A stretch of 64,000 nt of DNA, taken from NCBI GenBank assembly GCA_032717465.1, contig CM064655.1, forward strand, positions 20,462,551-20,526,550. Direction: 5' to 3'. Shown here one piece after another: positions 55,440 to 64,000 of the stretch (positions are counted from its first letter, which is position 1; every line of letters begins with the position of its first letter). The notes under the pieces are model-generated. The model saw only the letters and a list, made by a program, of their open reading frames with translations, ran no database searches and was not told the DNA's origin. This DNA comes from Coenobita brevimanus. Its lineage: Eukaryota; Arthropoda; Malacostraca; Decapoda; Coenobitidae. Position numbers and translations under genes: made by a program.

Positions 55440-57495
55440 TGTATGAGCATGTGATGTGGTGTGTGGGAGGAAGAGAAGATGGAAGGGGGTGCAAGGGACA
55501 GCGTGGTGGACTGAAGAGGTGAGACAGGCTGTGGCACAAAAGAAGAAAGCATACAATGAATGGATGAGAAATAGGGGCGTGGAAGAAGTTGAGAGGCGGA
55601 AGAGAGAGTTATATGTAGAAAGAAACAGAGAGGTGAAAAGATTAGTAAGAGAGAGTAAGAAGAGAGTCGATGAGGAATTTGGAAGGAATTTGAGTGTAAA
55701 GTGAAGGGACTGTAAGAAGATGTTCTGGAAAGAGGTGAAGAAAGTAAGACAGGGTGGGAGTGAGGTTACCAGGGGAGTGAAAGATAAAAATGGTAGATTA
55801 TTAGTGGAGGTGGGAGAAAAAGTGAGCAGATGGAGAATACTTTAAGGAATTGTTGAACATACAGGATGGAAGTAATGCGAGTATAAGTGGCTGGGGAATG
55901 GCTGGGAGAAGGAGGGAGGTGAGAAGACAGGAAGAAATCAGTAGGATAGAAGTTGTGGAAGCAATGAAGAAAGTATAATTGGGGAAAGCCCCAGGAATTG
56001 ATGGAGTGTGTGGTGAAATGCTGAAGCATGGGGGAGAGATAGTAGTAGAATGGATGTGGAAGATGTGCAGATTGACCTGGGAGGAAGGTAGAGTCCCGGA
56101 GGATTGGAAGTCAGGTATAATTATTCCCTTGTACAAAGGAAAAGGTGAAAAAGAAGTGTGTGGTAATCATAGGGGCATTTGTCTTCTTAGTATAATAGGA
56201 AAAGTGTATGGCAGGATACTTATTGACAGAGTTAGAGAAAGAACAGAGGAATTAGTTGGTGAAGAACAGGGAGGCTTTAGGAAGGGAAGAGGTTGTGTAG
56301 ATCACATATTCATTCTTAGATCTTTAGTGGAAAAGTTTCTAGAGAAGGGAAAGAAGTTGTATGCGGCTTTCATGGATTTGGAGAAAGCATATGATGGTGG
56401 ATAGACAAGGATTGTAGAAAGTTTTAAGAATATATGGAGTAGATGGGAAGTTTTTGAATGCTGTGAAGAGTATGTATGATGGTGCGAAGGCTGCAGTGCG
56501 TGTGGATGGTGAACTAAGTGAATTTTTCTCTTTGGAGGTTGGGTTGAAACAGGGATGTGTCATGTCTCCATGGTTGTTCAATCTGTTCATGGATGGAGTA
56601 ATAAAAGAGGTACAAGGTAGGGTAGTGGATGTTGGAGTGGCCCTGGTGAGAGAGGGTAGTGTTTGGAAACTCCCTGTACTGTTGTTTGAAGATGATACTG
56701 TACTGTTGTTGAGTGAAGACGAAGGGGAGCTGCAAGGCTTGGTGTTTGAGCTTGGGAGAGTGTGTAAGAAACGGAATCTAAAGGTGAATGTAGGGAAGAG
56801 TAAAGTGATGGTCTTTGAGAGAGGTGAAGTCAGTGAATGTACAGCGAGGTTGGATGGTGAGGAATTGGAAAATGTGAGTACGTTTAAGTACTTGGGTAGT
56901 GTGATGAGCAAGGATGGAGGTTTGGAGGGTGAAGCGCTTGAAAGAGTACAGCAGGGAAGAAAGGTTGCTGGTTCTTTGAAAGCAGTGATAAGAAACAGGG
57001 AAGTGAGCATGGAAGTGAAAAAGTTACTACATGACAGTATTGTGATACCAACTCTAACTTATGGAAGTGAAGCTTGGACATTGTTGGAAGGACACAAGTC
57101 AAGAGTGAGAGCAGTGGAAATGAGTTATTTAAAAGGAGTCTGTGGAGTCACATGGAGAGACAGGCTGACGAATGAGGATATAAAGGAGCGTTGTGGTGTG
57201 GATGTGGATGTGATAGGAAGTGTTATGAGGAACACACTGAGGTGGTTTGACAATGTGGAGAGGATGGAGGGTGAAAGACTGATGAAGAGAGTGTATGTGA
57301 GTGAGGTGGAGGGGGGAAGAGGGAGGGGGAGGCCTAGGATGAGATGGAGGGATGGGGTGGAGAGGTATATGAGAGAAGGGGGTGTGAGTTGGGTGCAGGG
57401 CAGTGAAATGGTGGGGGACAGGACGACGTGGAGGCGATTTGTTTGTGGCCACCCCATACTGGGTTGAGGCGTCTGGCAATAGATAGATAGATAGA
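55440..57495 (+). mobile_element. RTE-like LINE, 5' truncated, (GATA)n tail
   Basis: Longest RTE-like copy in the window, ending at (TAGA)n 57479-57495. The left limit is approximate and no target duplication was identified. Confidence 0.85.
55456..57467 (+). pseudogene. RTE-like ORF2: linker and reverse transcriptase
   Basis: Frame 55456-55704 is a basic linker (GTAWWTEEVRQAVAQKKKAY). A damaged stretch with stops follows to about 55980. Frame 55979-56404 has APGIDGVCGEML, RVPEDWKSGIIIPLYKGKG, EEQGGFRKGRGCVDH and AAFMDLEKAYD. Frame 56454-57467 has LKQGCVMSPWLFNLFMDG, then LLFEDDTVLLLSED, where the expected FADD catalytic box reads FEDD. It continues to LTKR/LMKRVYVSEVEGG and VCGHPILG. A frameshift near 56400 separates the last two frames. 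The A-to-E change would probably impair the polymerase site. Confidence 0.9.
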
Positions 57496-57814
57496 TGAGG
57501 ATCATAACCATACCCAGCAAATTCTATTTCTCCTAAGAATTTTGCTGCTATAAAGGAAAATGTGACCATGAGACATGTTACAGGAAAAGTGAGAAACGTT
57601 ACTTGTGCGATTTTTGTTTTTTATATGATTACAAAATCATCTGTTATGTAGGTTACAGTAATTGTATCACAAAACAATGTAAATCATGTATTAATGTGAA
57701 ACACATGATAAATTAACCAAAACATGACTCTTGTAAAGCACGGTTGGGGGTGATGCTGTGGAAAAGAACAGTGTAATTTTGAAAATTCATTTTGTTTCAT
57801 TTTTAAAGGCTCCA

Positions 57815-58460
57815 ACATGCTTGCATGTGTCGGCCTTGGTCACCTAATGGCGGCTCTCCATGCTGCACGATCCATTGCAGCCTCCCTGTTCAGTCCCTTA
57901 ACCCTGAGGTCACACTTAATGACCTCGTCCCATGTCTTTCTTGGTCTACCCTTCACAACCCCACCCCCATTATTAACACATCTCACCCTCCTCACCCAAT
58001 TATCATCCCCCATCCTCTCCACATGTCCAAACCATCTCAAGCTACCTCTCTTCATCACAACACCAATACACTCCAGTCCCATCCTACCTCTCAACTCCTC
58101 CATCGTAAACCCAGCCCCTCCAGGCCTTGGACGCAGGGACGCACTGCACATCCACCTAATCATTGTCATTTCTGTACGTTTGAGCTGGCAAATATCTTCT
58201 TCCTTCACTGCCCAGGTCTCACTACCATACAGCATAACACTCCTAACACATGCTGCATACAAAGACCCCTTAGCACGTTGGGAGAGTCCTCTCAATGTCA
58301 GGAGAGGCAAGAGCTCCCTGAACTTCTTCCAACCACTTCTCACCCTAGCCACAGAGCTAGTTCCAGCCCCACCTCCAGCACACAACATGTCTCCCAAATA
58401 ACAAAACTCTTCCACACACTCAAGAGTTTCACCAGCAAGTTCAATCCTTTCACGTCTGAC
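57815..58460 (-). mobile_element. LINE fragment, RT C-terminal region
   Basis: Minus strand (58415-57840): MEEFCYLGDMLCAGGG, SLYAACVRSVMLYGSETWAV, LRWFGHVERMGDDNWVRRV, GRPRKTWDEVIKCDL and DRAAWRAAIR. This is the C-terminal end of an RTE-type ORF2 from a family different from the GATA-tailed one. The frame is intact over 191 codons. Confidence 0.87.
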
Positions 58461-58600
58461 ATGTAGGTAACCCTACAGCCAGTAATTGATGTGAAAGTTA
58501 CATGATAAGCTTACCTGTATATCACACCAGTGATATAAACAACACAAAAATTAAAGATCAACTACTTGCTTATCGAAGATGGAAAATTCATCCTTTTAGA

Positions 58601-60626
58601 CTAATTGATTGAGGAAGGAAAGTTCACCCCTTTGAATGTGTGTGTCATTCTTGACACATGAGGAGTTGGCAATACCTGCACAACCATATCCTCTGAGATC
58701 TCATCTCTGTCCGGGTTGACAGGAAAATGAAACAGGCTGTCACCCATTCTGTCACTGCCTCTCTTTCTTAAATAATTAACTTCGAACATGCCTGGCTCCG
58801 GAACTGATTCTACCACTGCAACATAATGCTTCGACAACTTCTTGGTAGTGTAATGAACTAGTACATAGTTACCTGGGGATGGTTTTTGTGTTGCCTCAAT
58901 ATCAGTAATACCCTGTGACTCAGGCTGGGACATGAATGACTCTGACATTTCTTCAAGAGATAGTGTACTTTCTCTATAACTGCTAGTACTGGAGTCAGAT
59001 TGTGGGTCATAGCCAGTCTCCTGAAGATAACACTGCTTAAAAAGTGATTGGTCAGCAGTCAAATGATACAATGCTACTTTATAGTGGCCAAGAGGTTTTA
59101 CTGACCTGCACTAATGAATGGATTTTGCTGCCATATGGTTTTTCCAGATCTCTACATATTTTGACTTCTCAGTGTTAATATATTCAGTAGACACATTCAT
59201 TAGTTCAGTTTTACTATTATTTGTTCAGCCTCCTCATAAAATTCTACAGCAGACCTTACTGTACGGCAACCTTGCAAAACTCGCCTGTAGACATTCCATT
59301 TTAGTAAAGCCCCAATCCCATCATGAGGGCCCTTGCCATGATACCTTTCTTGAAAGTTCCATTCAGCAGTGCAGTTGTGGATGTCTTTGTAAAAGGTTAG
59401 AGTTGCCATAGAATACAAATTCTTGAAGTGGGCTGCTGCCCCTTCAGTCCACAATGATACATGTGTAAAATGAATACCAGCAGAATTCAAATAATAAAAA
59501 ATAGCACTATTAAATGCCTGAACTTCAAGGCTAGAGTGTGAGGCTGTATTTGGAATTACTGCCAGTGGCTTTGTAGCAATCTCTCCATCTTTGACATAAT
59601 GAACAACTGCAGTGTAAATAGTCACAGATGACCCAGGCAAAATCAATTTACTGTCTGGAAAGAATAAAAACTTAAAGGTAACATACTAAATTACAAACAC
59701 AGGGGTTTTATCATCGGACTTCAGTGCAGCTACTTTGATTTTTTTTTCATAGGTGTGCATGAGAAACGTTACATCATTTTCCGGTAACATTCCTCACAGT
59801 GGGCATGTAATGTGTGTGATGGATCATATGGCTTACCAAGGTTTGCTTCTTAGTATCCCAGTGTTAACAATATTAAGGCTTGGGATGCCTGTTTATAATA
59901 TAAAGTTATGTTGGTATTCCCCAGTTTGTTAGCTGTGTATGGGAAAAATGGGGAAAAAACGTGAGACACGTTACTCCTGAAATACGTCCATTTAAAGGTC
60001 ATGCTCCATTCTGACCACAACATATATGTAAACAACTGTAGTGTCAATCACAACTCAAATAGATGCATTTTCAATAAAACACAATGTCAGCATTTCAAAC
60101 AGTAACGTACTCTGGTCAATGATGTTATGAAAATTGCCAAATTCAGCATTGATTTTTCTTCATTGACATAATATGACAATTTTTTATGCAGCTCCCTTAG
60201 TTGACAGTTTAGGCTCTCTTTCTCTTCAGATTCATAAAATTCAATGATTAAGCTTTAAAAATGATGTATAATTTATGTACTTTTAAGCAATTCTGATTTT
60301 GACACAAAAGGTTGACATCTTCATGGAATGACCGTTTACAAAAGTGTACCTAAAAAATCAGCAGCTTGCTCATGCTTTTTTCGGATTTTTTTATGTGACC
60401 TATACTTTCCGAGTAAAATGCCTGAGAGAAAACAATGAAATGCACCCTATTTACCATATGAGAATATACAGTACACACACACATTATATATACATAGTAT
60501 AAAAACTAGACAAATAAGCTGGTTACTCACATCCTCTAGTAGTGCTGGAATGCTTCTGGAAGGTAGAGATGGAGTTGCAGAGAGGAGGAAAGGTACGATC
60601 ACAACCTGTGTGTGTGTTTATTTGTG

Positions 60627-60688
<62 letters not shown>

Positions 60689-60993
60689 TACCAGTGGTGG
60701 TACTACTAATGATGGTAGTGGTAGTACCAGTGGTGGTAGTGGTGGTACCAGTAGTCATAGTGGTGGTACTACCAGTGGTGGTAGTGGTGGTGATACTGGA
60801 GGTGGCTTTGATCCTGGAGGGAGGTTTATCATGACGCCTGGGGACAGGATTAGCTCTCTCTCTCTCTCTCCTCACCCCAGTTACTCTCAAAATCACTCCC
60901 CCCAGAATCTTTGTCCTTGTCCTCCTCACTCTCAGTTTCTGTAAATAAATATTTCAGGTACTCCTCCTCAGATAACCCATTCCCTACCATCAT
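58601..60993 (-). pseudogene. Multi-exon gene of an uncharacterised HGKG-motif family
   Basis: Minus strand. A likely first exon from ATG 60993 encodes MVGNGLSEEEYLKYLF and an acidic stretch, running into Thr/His codons from the ACC and (CA)n repeats; a TAA interrupts it near 60618, and GAGGAT|GTGAGT (about 60535) is a possible donor. Exon 59654-59200 begins after TTTCCAG: KLILPGSSVTIYTAVVHYV, HVSLWTEGAAAHFKNLYSM, then RYHGKGPHDGIGALLKWNVY. Codons 59071-58601 encode a C-terminal domain (NYVLVHYTTKKLSKHYVAVV, FEVNYLRKRG, DMVVQVLPTP). This pair of domains recurs in many uncharacterised metazoan proteins (S/T-D-G...FKN...HGKG..DG.G...K), seen from memory. Here TDG is TEG. A stop or frameshift lies at about 59200. 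Function unknown; a DDE-type nuclease is possible. Confidence 0.6.
60629..60830 (+). repeat. (TG)n followed by GGTGGTAGT-type minisatellite
   Basis: Thirty TG units (60629-60688), then GGTACCAGTGGTGGTA and GGTAGTGGTGGTACCAGT-like 9-18-bp units. On the minus strand they lengthen the first exon of the HGKG gene with His/Thr codons. Confidence 0.93.
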
Positions 60994-61464
60994 GGTTACT
61001 GTGAGTAGTGAAAGGAAATGGTCACGAGTAGTTATAGATTTGAAATTTGGATTTCTCTGAAAAATATATAAAGAACACCTATACACCTTCTTCACAGACA
61101 CATTGCACTATGTAACCCACTATCACTATAATACATGTTAGGTATGGACAGGTGACGTAACAGAAAATGAGGAGTAAAATGGCCGGCTGCATGCTCACAC
61201 ACCCTGCATGCCTGATTGCTGAGAGGAGAGAGGACACTGGGCTAATAATAGATGGCTTGTCCTTGTGACAGGGTTGACAGTGTTGCCATATTTTTGCCAT
61301 GGACACAGACAGCCTAACCAACGACTCACCAAAATTTGATGCACGATCATCCACAGATAAAGTTTTGATGACAATATGTAGGGAAAGTGCATCATATTGA
61401 GTCATTGGTTACTCTTCAGACTGAAAGCACTTTGCCTCGTTTTGCATCATTATGCGCAAAGGGG

Positions 61465-61709
61465 TTAACCCTTTGAGATTCCGATGATGTGATTTCGCAT
61501 CATCATAAATCCAGTCGTTAAGATTCTGATGACTCAAATTCGAGTCATACGAAACAATATATATTTTTTGCATGTTTTCTATCTCCCGTCTGCCCTTGTT
61601 CCACATACACTATCCTGTTTATGCTTTTCCAACTATTTGTTTTTACAGTGATGAGTAAATCAGATAGACATGCATAATAAATGGATTTTTACCATGAATA
61701 ATCTTGGTA
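61465..61709. other. Second TTAA-type terminus, back to back
   Basis: TTAACCCTTTGAGATTCCGA starts at the same TTAA (61465-61468) that closes the 7-kb element. It has an internal imperfect repeat (GATTCCGATGATG, GATTCTGATGACTC). Its partner end is not in the window. Tigger4 begins at 61710. Confidence 0.5.
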
Positions 61710-64000
61710 CAGTAATCCCTCTACTATCTGATGCAATAGAGCCAAAAGCATGTCCGGAAAGTGGTTCCATCCAGAAAGTGTGCCCCAGCCTCCCGGACCT
61801 GTACTTATGGACCCTAACCTATACAACTCCCTACTGGACATGCATAGCACCTGTTTAAGACCCAATTCACACCAATAAGGGACATAAAAGACTGAAATAA
61901 ATGCAAAAAAAAAACAGAGAATGAGGTTTTAGAGGTGAGTTTATTTAATATTAAACATTCTGGGTACTTACAACACGTCCCTGGCTCCTGGACTGGTACT
62001 TATGGACCCTAACCTAGCCTAACTCAGAAAAACATGTCCCTACTGCACATGCATAGCACCTAAGACTCTATTGAGACCAAGAAGGGACATAAAAGAGTGA
62101 AATAAGGTTTTAGAGGTAAGTATGGAAAATACAGTACAATATGAAACATTCTGGGGTACATACAACAAGTCCCTTGCCATCTCGATGAATAACCCACTTC
62201 CTCTGAGACTCTGACAGTAAAAAGGAGTACCTGAAGCACCTGCAGTACACGGTACATAAAGTCTTGCACTGAACTTAGTCATTTGCACTCAGAATTCCAT
62301 TCTCTTAACACTGCGTACTCTAGTCTACTTGTGCTCCATTGCACCTTAATGAAATAAGTATTGCACTGTGCACTTAAGTCTTAGCACTCATAAATCTATT
62401 TTCTTAACACTACACTTTCTAGTCTAATTTGCGCTCCATTGAACATCAATAAAATCAGTATTGCACTGTGCACTTAAGTCTTTGCATTCAGAATTCTAAT
62501 TTCTTAACACTACGCACTGTTTTTTTTCACTCCACAACACCGTAAATTCCCGTGTGGTCTAGTGGCAAGTTCTTGCTGTTCATTCACTGTCAGAGTCTGA
62601 GAGTAGCTGATGCAGGTGGCCTAGGGGTGCGTCGCTGGGACGTGGTGATGGACTACCCGCTGCAGACGACTCTGAAGAGAGGCGCAAACTCACGTCCAGT
62701 GGTGACTCCACCGTGGCTGATGTGCTGGGCTGTGACCTGGAGGATGAGGGTCTGTCTTGGGTAGGCAGTGGTGTGGAGCAAGAGCTGGGCACAGCAGGGG
62801 TCACAGGTCTGATAAAGGTGTCAATGGTTGATTGATGCAAGGAACAACGATTTTGGCGATTAATGATGCGCTGCCAGAAAGCATGCACTTCCTCCACAAG
62901 TCCTAAGGGCCCCATCTCCCTGTTGCAGTCCGGGTGTTCCAGGTAGTCGAGAACAAACTCTACATGTTCCCGAAGTGCGCTCGGCTTGGGGACGGCTGGA
63001 GTAGTGCTACACTGAGAACAGTCCACAGCATCATCGTCATCCTCGTCAGATTTTTCAAGCTGGGTACTGACACCTGCAACCAAAGATGCGATCTCGATAT
63101 CAGACATGGTCTGATACCCAGGATCGCCCTCGTCGTCATCCAACTACTGTACTCATGCACTTCGTCCACATCAACATTGTCGCCATGCACACGTAGACAT
63201 GCATGGAAATCATCCACGTCAAAACCTAGGAAATCGTGCTATACATCCATTCCGAAAAGCAGGCAAGACCAACCATTTTCTAGAGTCTTGACAGGGACTT
63301 CCTTCCATGCACTGGCCCAGTTGTAGATTGCAGACTTGATGTTGTAGCGGCCTCGCGTGTCCCGTCCCTCCCTGCGCTTGTCCTTGTCCTCGAGAGCAAT
63401 CACCACCTCGTCCAGGAACTTTCATCGGTACAGCCTCTTTGTTGCCACGATCACTCCTTGGTCCATTGGTTGGATGAGAGCAGTCGTATTAGGTGGCATA
63501 AACATGCACCTAATGCGCCCATTCTCAGCCACCAAGTCCTTGTCGCACGGGTGGGCAGGTGCATTATTGAGGAGAAGGAGGGCCTTTACCTGGTCGCGCG
63601 GGATTCCCAGTGTCCTCGTCTGGTTATTGATGACCTCCTTGACGAAATGGCAGTGGAACCAGTCTTTGAAGATCTGGGCAGTGAACCATGCCTTCAAAGA
63701 ATGGTACCAAACGACAGGAAGGACATCCATCCCCCCACAAAGACACCGAGGCTGCTTTGCACGGCCAACAATAACGGGCTTAAGCCGGTACATGCCGTTA
63801 GCATTGGCACAACACAAAGCAGATATCCATTGCTTGGAGAGCTTGCGGCCAGGTTCTCGCCTCTCCGTCTCCTCGGCTAGAGTGTTCATTGGCAAAGAGT
63901 GATAGAATAAACCAGTTTCGTCAGCGTTGTAGACTTGACAGAGAGTTAGGCTCTCCCTGTCTATCAAGCCCTTCACCTTGTGCCGAAACTCCTCTACTCC
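61710..64000 (-). mobile_element. Tigger4, truncated by the window end
   Basis: The terminus CAGTAATCCCTCTACTATCT follows TA at 61708-61709. Its first 200 bp match the reverse complement of 41520-41190 (Tigger2 end A). It carries a transposase on the minus strand, whose N-terminus lies beyond 64000. Confidence 0.88.
62580..63976 (-). pseudogene. Tigger transposase DDE domain, decayed
   Basis: Minus strand. Frame 63976-63422 has VYNADETGLFYHSLP (first Asp), RKLSKQWISALCCANANG, then VKALLLLNNAPAHP, where the usual second Asp is Asn, and MPPNTTALIQPMDQGVI (third Asp). A frameshift near 63422 leads to FLDEVVIALEDKDK and NIKSAIYNWASAWKEV. Two further frame changes precede the acidic, Ser-rich C-terminus (63143-62580). 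The loss of the second catalytic Asp together with the frameshifts makes it inactive. Confidence 0.9.

Larger units (their letters stand above)
54449..61468 (-). mobile_element. Candidate TTAA-bounded 7-kb element with a non-piggyBac gene
   Basis: Left end TTAACCCTTTCGCATACCAT (54449) and right end read inward TTAACCCCTTTGCGCATAAT (61468) align with two one-base gaps over about 18 positions. Inside are an RTE-like LINE (55440-57495), another LINE fragment (57815-58460) and a multi-exon minus-strand gene (58601-60993). Both piggyBac and Kolobok duplicate TTAA, so the superfamily is open. That the two ends belong together is inference. Confidence 0.55.

Noticed and set aside
57817..58466. Plus-strand frames of 194 and 213 codons
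   Set aside because: They are shadows of the intact minus-strand LINE RT C-terminal frame (58415-57840), which carries recognisable motifs.
60612..60944. Gly/Ser/Thr-rich plus-strand frame after a poly-VC start
   Set aside because: Produced by (TG)n and GGT-type minisatellite. The minus-strand reading fits the neighbouring exon better.
1..64000. LTR retrotransposons, tRNA or rRNA genes
   Set aside because: I saw no paired LTRs, no integrase or protease motifs, and no convincing cloverleaf or rRNA segments. The A-box-like site in the SINE is not a tRNA gene.

Overview
The window is eukaryotic, repeat-dominated DNA. It most likely comes from an arthropod, and a decapod or other malacostracan crustacean is my best guess. 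The reasons are AACCT/TTAGG-type repeats, long (TG)n, (GA)n and (GATA)n microsatellites, intron-split coding pieces with GT..AG borders, CR1-like and RTE-like LINEs, and a dense stack of piggyBac, Tigger/pogo, hAT and Merlin-like DNA transposons. The species is inference. Only two pieces look like ordinary host genes: a first exon of a cyclophilin with an organelle-type leader (27725-27880, minus) and an internal exon that resembles the Rubicon/Pacer family (52672-52847, plus).

Layout. 1-3371: piggyBac element with a 771-codon transposase, inserted at TTAA into CR1-like LINE A (minus, to about 7404). 7413-11100: (TG)n and CR1-like LINE B1. 11100-15300: G-rich tandem repeat, a Tigger MITE (11840-12259) and a non-autonomous piggyBac (12994-14790). 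15320-27505: two arms of a large inverted repeat carrying a Merlin-like gene. The right arm is split by four transposons, and the left arm preserves the empty site of each. 27725-32603: cyclophilin exon, then an RNase H-bearing LINE split by a complete hAT (28612-32149, 8-bp target duplication). 32604-34250 and 34291-52109: two LINE B copies sharing one internal deletion. The second is cut by an RTE-like LINE, a TTAA element and a Tigger element, and its middle part is inverted. 45219-48644: nearly intact piggyBac with perfect 20-bp ends. 52110-54448: host gene segment with a SINE. 54449-61468: TTAA-bounded element of about 7 kb holding a split gene of an uncharacterised family with an HGKGPHDGIGA motif. 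61710-64000: Tigger element running off the end.

There are no operons and no coordinated pathway. The value of the window is its insertion history. Many junctions can be read base by base because an uninterrupted relative of the target lies elsewhere in the window. The strongest results are an inversion of about 5 kb with breakpoints inside two different transposons, a CR1-like LINE whose ends repeatedly abut (TG)n tracts, and the TTAA-bounded element with a non-piggyBac gene.
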